Positions 33,822 to 41,460 of a DNA stretch of 53,449 bases are shown piece by piece (the first letter of the stretch is position 1; each line of letters opens with the position of its first letter). Below the pieces are notes generated by a model, which made no database searches, had not been told where the DNA came from, and saw only the letters and a program-made list of their open reading frames with translations. This DNA comes from Hungatella sp. (GTDB lineage: Bacteria; Bacillota; Clostridia; Lachnospirales; Lachnospiraceae), in NCBI GenBank assembly GCA_022792815.1, contig JAAWBS010000025.1, positions 1 through 53,449 on the forward strand, given 5' to 3'. Made by a program: the position numbers and the translations under genes.

Positions 33822-34451
33822 TCAAAAGCTGCATGAGGGTTTGCTGTCGTTTCTGTGACCAGGGTCACATGTTTTTTTCCGGTGTCTGGCTTTACAGATG
33901 AGCTGTGTCATGGTTCCCATGGGGCAGTAGACACACCAGGAGCGGGGCTTAAACAGAATCATGGTGAGAAATCCCAGAACCGTGGAGGTCAGCATGACGC
34001 TGTAAAACCCGAAGGCAAACTGGGCTGTTCCGTCGGAGAAAAGGGTGCCGTGGTAGGCCCAGTGCCAAGGGAGCTTGAAAGTCCACAGAAGAGTCACCAC
34101 CATGCTTAAACTCTTTGCCCCGGCAAACACCAGACAGGTATTCCAGAGCATGACAAAGAACATGACAAGGAAGAACGCCAGAAAGCCGTATCGGAACCAG
34201 GCTGACTTCATCCACTTGGGGACATCTTTTTTCCTGGAAAGCCCCAGCCTGCCGCCGGCCAGGGCGAACAGCTGCCCTCTTCCGCAATATCGGTTGCAGT
34301 AGGCTTTATCACCTCCGGCTATGGACAGAATCAGAGGGATGAAGAAGCAAAACAGCCCAAGCCAGGCAAAGAGGATGTTGAAAAATCCCAGGATCAGATA
34401 GGTGAGAGATACGACCCACAGGTAGTCGTACCATTTCTTTTTTGATCTCAT
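33822..34451 (-). CDS. 4Fe-4S-binding membrane protein (NapH/RnfC-like Cys arrangement)
   Basis: About 209 residues with several membrane helices. Two Cys clusters suit Fe-S or other redox-metal binding: YCNRYCGRGQLF in the first half and CVYCPMGTMTQLIC near the end. A Trp-rich loop (WTFKLPWHWAYHG) lies between them. ATG 34451 with TTGGAGGT upstream is preferred; the longer frame from 34520 overlaps the ferredoxin gene out of frame. Membrane electron transfer together with the ferredoxin and thioredoxin is the likely role; the donor and acceptor are unknown. Confidence 0.85.
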   Translation of the reverse strand: MRSKKKWYDYLWVVSLTYLILGFFNILFAWLGLFCFFIPLILSIAGGDKAYCNRYCGRGQLFALAGGRLGLSRKKDVPKWMKSAWFRYGFLAFFLVMFFVMLWNTCLVFAGAKSLSMVVTLLWTFKLPWHWAYHGTLFSDGTAQFAFGFYSVMLTSTVLGFLTMILFKPRSWCVYCPMGTMTQLICKARHRKKTCDPGHRNDSKPSCSF

Positions 34452-34555
34452 ACCTCCAACACCTCCAATGTAATGACACTTGCCGGACATTCCTTCACAC
34501 ATCTTCCGCAGGCGACACATTCTTCGGTGCTGACAGCCGCTTTTCTTTTTGCCAT
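34448..34555 (-). CDS. Small ferredoxin-type protein, single 4Fe-4S motif (35 aa)
   Basis: A 35-residue frame on the minus strand starts MAKRKAAVS and contains CVACGRCVKECP, one complete 4Fe-4S motif. AAGGAG lies before the ATG at 34555, and its stop overlaps the next start by ATGA, so translation is coupled to the Fe-S membrane protein. It is half the size of a bacterial 2[4Fe-4S] ferredoxin and was too short for automatic calling. It may be a separate subunit of the membrane complex. Confidence 0.8.
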   Translation of the reverse strand: MAKRKAAVSTEECVACGRCVKECPASVITLEVLEV

Positions 34556-34581
34556 GGCGGTTCTCCTTTTGATTTTTTATC

Positions 34582-34587
34582 AGTATA
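34582..34587 (-). promoter_or_regulatory. -10 element of the ferredoxin operon
   Basis: TATACT on the minus strand, about 27 bases upstream of the ferredoxin start, without a good -35. The lack of a -35 and the palindrome at 34610-34622, centred about 41 bases before the expected start site, suggest an activator-dependent promoter. Confidence 0.45.
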
Positions 34588-34609
34588 CATGGAAAAATCC
34601 TTTACTTCA

Positions 34610-34622
34610 GTGACAAAGTCAC
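34610..34622 (-). promoter_or_regulatory. Crp/Fnr-like palindrome upstream of the ferredoxin operon
   Basis: GTGACAAAGTCAC: five-base arms GTGAC/GTCAC around AAA. Its centre is close to -41 of the predicted start, the class II activator position used by Crp and Fnr. A Crp/Fnr gene lies in the same neighbourhood (32802-33482). Confidence 0.5.
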
Positions 34623-34651
34623 AGGATAAATTTATAAAATTTTTGAATTCG

Positions 34652-34680
34652 TGAATGGATTTGCCCCGGACAATCGTATT
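34652..34680 (+). promoter_or_regulatory. Possible ECF-sigma promoter
   Basis: TGAATG, 17 bases, CGTATT upstream of the secreted protein gene. It is only loosely like ECF promoters (TGAAAC...CGT) and would allow autoregulation by the ECF factor encoded downstream. Weak evidence. Confidence 0.25.
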
Positions 34681-34726
34681 AGAGATGAAGTCAGAAATGA
34701 CCATCAAAAAATATGGAGGGATTATC

Positions 34727-35008
34727 ATGAAAAAAGTATGTTCAGGAGTTTTGGCGATGGTGATCGCCTTGTCATTGGGAACAAGCGCCGCTTTTGGGGC
34801 AGGTCCCGGGGCGGGATGCAATTACGTCGACGCAGACGGTGACGGGGTCTGTGATAACTACGGCATCAATTGCGGGTGCACTGGAGCCGAAAACTGCGGC
34901 TGGAATTTTGTCGATGAAGACGGCGACGGAATCTGTGATTATTACGAGGCCGGACAGCGGGGAGGAAACGGTCGGGGACGGGGATGCCGGGGCGGACGCG
35001 GCAGATAA
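34727..35008 (+). CDS. Small secreted protein with two EF-hand/dockerin-like calcium loops
   Basis: The 93-residue product has a clear signal peptide (MKKVCSGVLAMVIALSLGTS, Ala-x-Ala near residue 24). Two similar repeats follow, DADGDGVCDNY and DEDGDGICDYYE, each a D-x-D-x-D-G calcium-loop type with a nearby Cys; Cys residues may form disulfides. A Gly/Arg-rich tail ends the protein. ATG 34727 has GGAGGG upstream. It lies 12 bases before an ECF sigma gene, so it is probably the first gene of a sigma/anti-sigma operon and could be part of the sensed stress. Confidence 0.85.
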   Translation: MKKVCSGVLAMVIALSLGTSAAFGAGPGAGCNYVDADGDGVCDNYGINCGCTGAENCGWNFVDEDGDGICDYYEAGQRGGNGRGRGCRGGRGR

Positions 35009-35020
35009 AAAGGGATCACT

Positions 35021-35509
35021 ATGCGAAGCGAGCAAGAGGTAAACAGGGCAATCCAGAGGTATTCCGATACTGTTCGGCGGCTTTGTATGATACATCTGAA
35101 AAATGATGCGGATACGGAGGACATATTTCAGACCGTGTTTTTGAAGTATGTCCTTAGTTCTGTTTCCTTTGAAAACGATGAACATGAAAAGGCATGGTTT
35201 ATTCGTGTTACAATGAACGCCTGTAAAGATCTGCTGAAAAGTTTTTTTCGCAGCCGCACCGTATCTCTGGATGAGATCATGGAACAGCCGGCACAGCTGC
35301 CCCAGGATAACAGGGAAGTGCTGGAAGCCGTGCTCTCTCTTCCTCAGAAATACAGGGATGTTGTATATCTCTATTACTTTGAAGAGTATACCGCTTTGCA
35401 GATCAGCCGCATTTTGGGCAAAAATGTGAATACGATTTACACACTCCTGACTCGTTCCAGGAAGATGCTGAGGGAAAAGCTGGGAGGCGACGGATATGAG
35501 TATGAATAA
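35021..35509 (+). CDS. ECF-type RNA polymerase sigma factor
   Basis: The 162-residue protein has sigma region 2 (DADTEDIFQTVFLKYV) and region 4 (ALQISRILGKNVNTIYTLL, LTRSRKMLREKL) and lacks regions 1 and 3, as in ECF factors. ATG 35021 follows AAAGGGA. It overlaps the start of its anti-sigma gene by 14 bases. It should direct transcription of an envelope or stress response. Confidence 0.92.
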   Translation: MRSEQEVNRAIQRYSDTVRRLCMIHLKNDADTEDIFQTVFLKYVLSSVSFENDEHEKAWFIRVTMNACKDLLKSFFRSRTVSLDEIMEQPAQLPQDNREVLEAVLSLPQKYRDVVYLYYFEEYTALQISRILGKNVNTIYTLLTRSRKMLREKLGGDGYEYE

Positions 35510-36281
35510 GAAGCTGAAAGAAGTCTTTGGCCGGATTCAAGCGGAAGAAGAATTGAAGAACCGTACCAGATTGTTTCTTGACGAGAAAACCCTGGGATAT
35601 ACCGCAGTGAGAAAGGAGAAGCGTCCGCTTCACGTTTGTGCCGCGGCATGTGTGTGTCTGCTGCTGTTGTTTGGAGGGCATTGGCTTTACTTTACCCCCA
35701 CGGTGGTGATCGGCATCGACATCAACCCATCCATTCAGCTGAGTATCAACCGGTTCGACCAGGTGATTTTTGTCAATGGTTTCAATGAGGACGGACAGGA
35801 ACTTTCCAGGACCCTTAACATAACATTCAGGGATTACAGGGATGCTATGGAACAGATCCTGAATGACGATCACATTGTGAGACTGCTGTCTGATAATGAA
35901 ATTATGACCATTACAGTCGCAGGCCCGGCTGGACTCCAGTCAGAGAAAATCCTCTCTGAGGTTGAGTTGTGTACGGCAGCACATAGAAATACTTATTGCT
36001 ATTTGGCGTCGTCAGAGGAAGTTGCCGCGGCCCGTGAAATGGGGCTTTCCTATGGAAAATACAGAGCTTTTATGGAAGTGCGGAATCTAGCCCCTGAGAT
36101 TACCGCCGAAACCATTCAGGAGATGTCCATGAGAGAGATCCGGGAGCTGCTGGAGCGCCTGTCAACAGACAGCGAGGAGCCCTCATCTGACCGCAGCCGG
36201 GAAAACGGGCATCACGGTCACGGCAGGGGCCACGGAGATGGCTGGGGCCGCGGAAGGAGAGAGCAGAGAGGCGGCCAATAG
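35496..36281 (+). CDS. Anti-sigma factor with RsgI-like extracytoplasmic domain
   Basis: A short cytoplasmic N-terminus (about 1-44), one membrane helix (about 47-66) and an extracytoplasmic domain resembling the RsgI middle domain (VVIGIDINPSIQLSINRFDQ, VNGFNEDG) identify a membrane-bound anti-sigma factor. A His/Gly/Arg-rich C-terminal tail (GHHGHGRGHGDG) could bind metal. It follows and overlaps the ECF gene. ATG 35496 has GGGAGG upstream. It should hold the sigma factor until an outside signal releases it. A terminator follows. Confidence 0.85.
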   Translation: MSMNKKLKEVFGRIQAEEELKNRTRLFLDEKTLGYTAVRKEKRPLHVCAAACVCLLLLFGGHWLYFTPTVVIGIDINPSIQLSINRFDQVIFVNGFNEDGQELSRTLNITFRDYRDAMEQILNDDHIVRLLSDNEIMTITVAGPAGLQSEKILSEVELCTAAHRNTYCYLASSEEVAAAREMGLSYGKYRAFMEVRNLAPEITAETIQEMSMREIRELLERLSTDSEEPSSDRSRENGHHGHGRGHGDGWGRGRREQRGGQ

Positions 36282-36313
36282 AATACCTGGGGAGGAAGCC
36301 AGGAGAACAGATA

Positions 36314-36350
36314 GGGGGCTCGGTCCGGACGGCAGAGCCCCTTTCGTTTT
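36314..36350 (+). terminator. Intrinsic terminator after the sigma/anti-sigma operon
   Basis: GGGGCTC/GAGCCCC stem with a 13-base loop, then TTTCGTTTT. The convergent treR gene ends in the same T-run. Confidence 0.8.
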
Positions 36351-37078
36351 CAAGGCCTCCGCACCGCATTGTCCTGAAACCGGAAATAGTCCGGCCGGTG
36401 CCGGGGCTGGGTGAACTCGAACATGACTCCGTCGCTGTTGTAGGTGTAGCTGGTGACTACGGCCATACAGTTGTACTCCTCGGAGTTCAGTTCCAGATAT
36501 TTCTCGTCGATCTGGGTGATCTTCTCCACGGTCATGACCCGGCGGCTGTTGACGATGGTCATGTGGAGACTGTGTTCTAAATACCGGTAGATTGAGGTCT
36601 CGGCGATGGCCTGGGTGAGGCCTGGGGCACAGTCCTTCAGAAAGTAGTTGTGGTTGATAATCAGGGGCTTGCCGTCCAGATAGTGAAGACGCTGGAGATA
36701 CCAGATTCGGGCCCCCAGGGGAAAGCTGGTCTTTTGGGACAGGGATTCATCGGCTGTCAGCTCTGTGAACAGCAGGACTTTTGTCTGGGCCGTCCGTCCG
36801 TTGCGGGCAGCGGACTCCCGGAAAGTCTCGATCTCCCCTATGGTAAAGGCCGCCTGTCTGGCAGGCTGGTAGATGTTGCGGACTCCTTTTCCCTGCATGG
36901 TCTGTACATAGCCGTCTGTGACCAGGCGGCTGACAGCCCGGCGCACCGTGTTTCTGGAGCAGTCGTACATCTGGATTAAGCTGTTCTCAGAGGGCAGAAG
37001 CTGCTGGCATGCGAATTCGTTGGATTCTATTTTCTGTTTCAGATCTTTGTATATGGCGTCATATTTGCTTTTGGGCAT
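36350..37078 (-). CDS. treR: GntR/HutC-type regulator, likely trehalose operon repressor TreR
   Basis: An N-terminal GntR winged helix (LPSENSLIQMYDCSRNTVRR) and a C-terminal UTRA effector domain (IWYLQRLHYLDGKPLIINHN, ETSIYRYLE) are present. The sequence order and the neighbouring treC remnant suggest TreR, which senses trehalose-6-phosphate. ATG 37078 has AGGAGGAAGG upstream; the frame to 37132 is an unlikely extension. Its former partner gene, treC, now starts 1.6 kb away behind a hemerythrin-receiver gene. Confidence 0.8.
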   Translation of the reverse strand: MPKSKYDAIYKDLKQKIESNEFACQQLLPSENSLIQMYDCSRNTVRRAVSRLVTDGYVQTMQGKGVRNIYQPARQAAFTIGEIETFRESAARNGRTAQTKVLLFTELTADESLSQKTSFPLGARIWYLQRLHYLDGKPLIINHNYFLKDCAPGLTQAIAETSIYRYLEHSLHMTIVNSRRVMTVEKITQIDEKYLELNSEEYNCMAVVTSYTYNSDGVMFEFTQPRHRPDYFRFQDNAVRRP

Positions 37079-37312
37079 GGCCTTCCTCCTGGTTGTCGTC
37101 TGGCGGAGATTTGATGTGGCTTTCTTCATCATTATATCGGATAGGCCGCCGATGTCAAGCAGCCTTCTTTATGGGGCATTCCCGGTTGGTATTCCTGCTG
37201 TTTTGCTATTGCTTTTTTCAGGAAATAATTGTATGATAATTACGACATACGATCCAGAAGAGCAGGGCTTCTGAAATCGGGGGGTCAAATTGTGTCAAAG
37301 GAGGGACAGAAG

Positions 37313-38671
37313 ATGGATAATCAGCTGGTATGGAAGGACGAGTTCAACATCGGAATCAAGGTCATTGATGACGAACACCAGAATCTTTTTACGATTATCA
37401 ACAGGCTTTTCGCTTTGAAAGATGAGGATAAGAGAAGCAGAAAAGCATGCCAGGAGGGAATTAAATATTTTAAGGAGCATGCTCTGAGGCACTTTGAAGC
37501 GGAAGAGAAATACATGGAATTGATTGCTTATGATGAACTTGACATGCATAGGCGTTTACATAGAGGATTTCGGGAGAATTCGCTTCCGGCGCTGGAGAAG
37601 GAACTGGAGAGAGAAGATTATTCCCCCGAGTCGATCGGTCATTTTCTGGCTGTCTGCGCCGGCTGGCTCATAGGACATACGCTGACAGAAGATCGGGCCA
37701 TCGCGGGGGAGAAGATGAGCAAATGGGTGGACCTTCTGCCGGAGGAGGAGCTTGAGGCCATAGAGAAGGTGATCCTTAAGCTTTTACAGGATATGTTCCA
37801 GCTGAAAGCCCATGTGGTCAGTGACTCCTACGGCGGGGAGAAGTTCGGAAACGGAGTCTACTACCGGCTGGTCTACAGCAGAGAGAAGGATGATAAGAAA
37901 TGGGAGATTCTTCTGGTGTTTGAGGATAAAATCTTAGTAAACACCGTGGGAAGACTGATGGGAACCCGGTCCGATAAACTTGACATCATGCTCCTCAATG
38001 CAGTGAGATATACGGCCTGTCAGTTTGTAAGACGTGTGATGGATCATTATCCGTCCATAAGGTCCTATGAGATGACCGAGGAGAATCTTCTGACCTATGA
38101 ACAGTTCCGGGAGATTTTCGAAAAGAAGCAGCCTCAGGCCAGTCTTCTGTTTGATACAAGCGAGGGATATTTTTCTTATTGCATCATTGCCCCCCACTTG
38201 CTGGAGGAGGGGATCGGGACTCCTTTAGACGACAGCAACGCGATGTCGGAGATTGGGAAATACCTTATGGAGAAGGAGGAGAACAGAAAACCCAAGATCC
38301 TTGTGGTGGACGACTCCAGCACCATACGGATGGGTATGAAGCGGCTTTTGGCCCAGGATTATGAAGTCACGGAGGTCAACTCCGGGGTGTCTGCCATTCG
38401 GGCCATCACTCTCGACAAGCCGGACCTGGTGCTGCTGGATTATGAGATGCCGGTCTGCGACGGGCGCCATGTCCTGGAGATGCTTCGCTCGGAGGAGGAA
38501 TTTGCCGATATCTCCGTTATTTTCCTGACCACCAGAGATGACCAGGAGAGTGTGAAGAAGGTGCTGTCTCTGAAGGCTGACGGGTATCTGCTGAAGTACT
38601 TAAAACCTATGGAGATCAAGAGACGAATTGACGAGTATTTTCATGCAAAAAAGCCTGAGCTTTTTGTGTGA
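37313..38671 (+). CDS. Hemerythrin domain-receiver protein (paralog 2)
   Basis: It has the same layout as the protein at 31341: hemerythrin with all seven ligands (His22, His60, Glu64, His79, His83, His121, Asp126 by alignment), the middle block LLNAVRYTACQFVRRVMDHY, and a C-terminal receiver (VVDDSSTIRMGMK, LVLLDYEMP, LLKYLKPME). By eye about three quarters of the residues are identical to paralog 1 and the two align without gaps for most of the length. ATG 37313 has AAAGGAGGG upstream. It is inserted between treR and the treC remnant and ends in its own terminator. Confidence 0.88.
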   Translation: MDNQLVWKDEFNIGIKVIDDEHQNLFTIINRLFALKDEDKRSRKACQEGIKYFKEHALRHFEAEEKYMELIAYDELDMHRRLHRGFRENSLPALEKELEREDYSPESIGHFLAVCAGWLIGHTLTEDRAIAGEKMSKWVDLLPEEELEAIEKVILKLLQDMFQLKAHVVSDSYGGEKFGNGVYYRLVYSREKDDKKWEILLVFEDKILVNTVGRLMGTRSDKLDIMLLNAVRYTACQFVRRVMDHYPSIRSYEMTEENLLTYEQFREIFEKKQPQASLLFDTSEGYFSYCIIAPHLLEEGIGTPLDDSNAMSEIGKYLMEKEENRKPKILVVDDSSTIRMGMKRLLAQDYEVTEVNSGVSAIRAITLDKPDLVLLDYEMPVCDGRHVLEMLRSEEEFADISVIFLTTRDDQESVKKVLSLKADGYLLKYLKPMEIKRRIDEYFHAKKPELFV

Positions 38672-38687
38672 GCGGCAAAGAGTCCGG

Positions 38688-38716
38688 GACGGTCGGAAAC
38701 GGCCGTCTTTTTTTGT
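38688..38716 (+). terminator. Intrinsic terminator after paralog 2
   Basis: GACGG/CCGTC stem with TCGGAAACGG loop, then a run of seven T. The treC remnant begins a few bases after the T-run. Confidence 0.7.
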
Positions 38717-38721
38717 TATGG

Positions 38722-39819
38722 AATCTTCTGGAAGGGCAAGGGAGTCCGGGGCTTTCGCTTCGACGTGGTGAATCTGATCTCCGAACCGGAAGTGCTGGAG
38801 GACGATTCTGAGGGGGACGGGCGGCGGTTCTATTCTGACGGACCCCATGTCCACGAGTACCTGAAGGAGCTGACCAGGGACACGGGGATCGGGGATATGG
38901 TGACTGCGGGGGAGATGTCGTCCACACGTCTTGAGGACTGTATCCGGTATTCCAGCCCGGCGGAGAGGGAGCTGTCCATGTGTTTCAATTTCCCTCACCT
39001 GAAGGTGGATTATAAGGATGGGGATAAATGGGCTCTCATGGAGCCGGACCGGATGGCCCTCAAGAGGCTGTTTCGGGAGTGGCAGACAAAGATGGAGCAG
39101 GGAAACGGCTGGAATGCCCTGTTCTGGTGCAATCACGACCAGCCCAGAATCGTCAGCCGCATGGGCCACGAGGGAAGATACTGGAAGGAGTCGGCCAAGA
39201 TGCTGGCGGCGGCCGTCCATCTCATGAGGGGGACTCCCTATATTTACCAGGGGGAGGAGATCGGGATGACCAACCCTCATTTCAACAGCCTCTCTCAGTA
39301 CCGGGATGTGGAGAGCCTGAATTATTACCAGATCCTTCTGGGCAGAGGAAAGTCCGAGGAGGAGGCTCTGTCTATTCTGGCTGCAAGGTCCAGGGACAAC
39401 AGCAGGACACCTATGCAGTGGTCGGGGGAGGCCTGGGGGGATTTACCGAAGGAACCCCTTGGATCGATATGGTAGACAATTACCGCCGGATCCATGCAGA
39501 GGGGCAGATGGAGGACCCGGATTCGGTGTATTCTTTCTATAAAAAGCTGATCCGGATGCGCAGAGACTTGTCAGTGATCTCCATGGGGAGTATGGAGTTT
39601 TTGGAGGAGGACAATCCGGATGTGCTGGCCTACCGGCGGCGGTATGAGGGGAAGGAGCTGGTGGTCGTCGCTCACCTTACCGAGGGGGAGACCCAGGTGG
39701 CGATGGGACAGATGCAGAGGGGGTATGAGAAGGTCCTGGGCAATTATGACGGGGTACAGGTCCGTGACGGGAGACTGGTGCTGAGAGATTATGAGGCGGC
39801 GGTGTTCTTGGCCGGATAG
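38722..39819 (+). pseudogene. treC: treC-like trehalose-6-phosphate hydrolase remnant, 5' deleted and frameshifted
   Basis: Reading starts abruptly inside GH13 region II (KGVRGFRFDVVNLIS) and continues through TAGEMSS with the acid Glu, WCNHDQPRIVSR (region IV) and GTPYIYQGEEIGM to about 39440. The first third of the enzyme is absent. At the run of six G in CCTGGGGGGATT (about 39433) the frame shifts by one, leading to a stop at 39473; the other frame continues GTPWIDMVDNYRRIHAEG to 39819, so one G seems missing. It should be inactive. The VNLIS sequence after region II is characteristic of trehalose-6-phosphate hydrolases, which fits treR upstream. Confidence 0.85.
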
Positions 39820-39824
39820 AAGGT

Positions 39825-39941
39825 ATGCGGTACTGCCGTCTTCAGACATTTAAGCTCTGCCAATCGGATGCCAGAGGGAATTTTACGGAGGAGGAAGAGC
39901 GGGAAGTGACGGGGATTTTGGCAAGCTTTCGGGAAGAATGA
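39825..39941 (+). other. Possible 38-codon small frame after the treC remnant
   Basis: The frame from ATG 39825 reads MRYCRLQTFKLCQ and ends ILASFREE with stop at 39939-39941. There is an AGAAGG before the ATG but spacing is poor. It may be a leftover of a larger gene. No family is recognised. Confidence 0.2.
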
Positions 39942-39970
39942 GTATAAAAATAAACCGGCGATCACTTTTC

Positions 39971-40012
39971 GCCCCATCAGCTGCAGACGGGATGGCTGAT
40001 GGGGCATTTTTT
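39971..40012 (+). terminator. Intrinsic terminator
   Basis: GCCCCATCAGC pairs with GCTGATGGGGC, followed by ATTTTTTGTG. It closes the former tre region. The remaining 250 bases to the malic enzyme are A/T-rich; TTGACA at about 40089 is the only promoter-like element and has no good -10. Confidence 0.85.
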
Positions 40013-40261
40013 GTGAAATTCTTGGGAGTCTCTTTTCTTTTTCCCATTTCTTTTTGTGTTTTATGGATAAAATGATCTGATAATAATTTGACAATCACAT
40101 AAAAAGTTACAAAAGGATTTTAATACATTCACAAACTGTTCTTTTTTCCCGATGTGTTTTATGATACATGGCAGAGCGATACGAATTCCGGACTGCAGGG
40201 AGCCGGCCGATCCAGGCAGCGGAATAAAAGGGACCGCGGCTGCAAACATAAGGAGGAAGCT

Positions 40262-41440
40262 ATGATGGATTACAATGAGATGAGTCTGAAGATGCACATG
40301 GAACATGAGGGAAAGATCGGTGTGGTATCGAAGGTGGCGATCAGGGACCGGGAGGACTTGAGTGTGGCCTACACCCCGGGAGTGGCAGAACCCTGCCGCA
40401 GGATTCACGCGAAAAAAAGTGACGTGTACAAGTACACAGCTAAGAAGAATCTGGTGGCCGTGGTGACCGACGGCACGGCGGTTCTGGGCTTGGGAGACAT
40501 CGGGCCGGAAGCGGCCATGCCCGTGATGGAGGGAAAGGCGGTATTGTTCAAAGAATTTGCAGGAGTGGACGCATTTCCCATCTGTCTGGACACCAAGGAC
40601 ACGGAGGAGATCATCGAGACCGTAAAAAGGGTCGCCCCGGGATTCGGCGGGATCAATCTGGAGGATATCTCAGCCCCCCGATGTTTTGAGATCGAGAGAA
40701 GGCTGAAGGAGGAGCTGGATATCCCGGTGTTCCATGACGATCAGCACGGGACGGCCATCGTGGTGGCGGCAGGACTTTTAAATGCCCTGAAGCTGGTGGG
40801 CAAAAAGATGGAAGAGGTGAATCTTGTCATCAACGGAGCCGGCAGCGCGGGAATCTCCATCTGCCGCCTGCTGATGGCCTTCGGGGCAGGCAATATCGTG
40901 CTGGTGGACCGCCAGGGAGCAGTGGCCCAGGAGGAGGACTGGCTGAATCCGGCTCAGCGGGAGATGGCAAAAGTGACCAACCGGTTCCGGGAGAGAGGGC
41001 CCCTTAGCCGGATCATCAAGGGCAAAGACGTGTTCATCGGCGTCTCCGCCCCCAACGTGATGACGGCCCGGATGGTGTCAGAGATGAATTCGGATGCCAT
41101 CGTCTTCGCCATGGCTAATCCTGTCCCGGAGATCATGCCGGAGGAGGCCAAAAAGGGAGGAGCCCGGGTGGTGGCCACAGGGAGAAGCGACTTTGCCAAT
41201 CAGATCAACAATGTTCTGGTGTTTCCCGGCATTTTCCGGGGAGCCCTGGATGCTCTGGCCACGGACATCACGGAGGACATGAAGCTGGCGGCGGCCAGAG
41301 CCATCGCTTCTATCGTAAAGGATACGGAGCTTAAGGAGGATTATATCATACCCGGGGCCTTTAACCCGGAGGTGGCAAAGACCGTGGCCGCGGAAGTGAT
41401 GCGGGTAGCCCGGGAAAGCGGAATCACAAAAGAGATCTGA
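40262..41440 (+). CDS. NAD-dependent malic enzyme
   Basis: The 392-residue protein matches short bacterial malic enzymes: SVAYTPGVAEPCRRI, VTDGTAVLGLGDIGPEAAMP, NLEDISAPRCFEIE, VFHDDQHGTAIV and the nucleotide-binding NGAGSAGISICRLL; FAMANPVPEIMPEE is the late conserved block. It decarboxylates malate to pyruvate. ATG 40262 (or 40265) has AAGGAGGAAGCT upstream. It is followed after 20 bases by the 2HCT transporter gene, forming a malate uptake and oxidation unit controlled by the two-component system downstream. Confidence 0.95.
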   Translation: MMDYNEMSLKMHMEHEGKIGVVSKVAIRDREDLSVAYTPGVAEPCRRIHAKKSDVYKYTAKKNLVAVVTDGTAVLGLGDIGPEAAMPVMEGKAVLFKEFAGVDAFPICLDTKDTEEIIETVKRVAPGFGGINLEDISAPRCFEIERRLKEELDIPVFHDDQHGTAIVVAAGLLNALKLVGKKMEEVNLVINGAGSAGISICRLLMAFGAGNIVLVDRQGAVAQEEDWLNPAQREMAKVTNRFRERGPLSRIIKGKDVFIGVSAPNVMTARMVSEMNSDAIVFAMANPVPEIMPEEAKKGGARVVATGRSDFANQINNVLVFPGIFRGALDALATDITEDMKLAAARAIASIVKDTELKEDYIIPGAFNPEVAKTVAAEVMRVARESGITKEI

Positions 41441-41460
41441 GAGAGGGGAGAAAGGAAATC

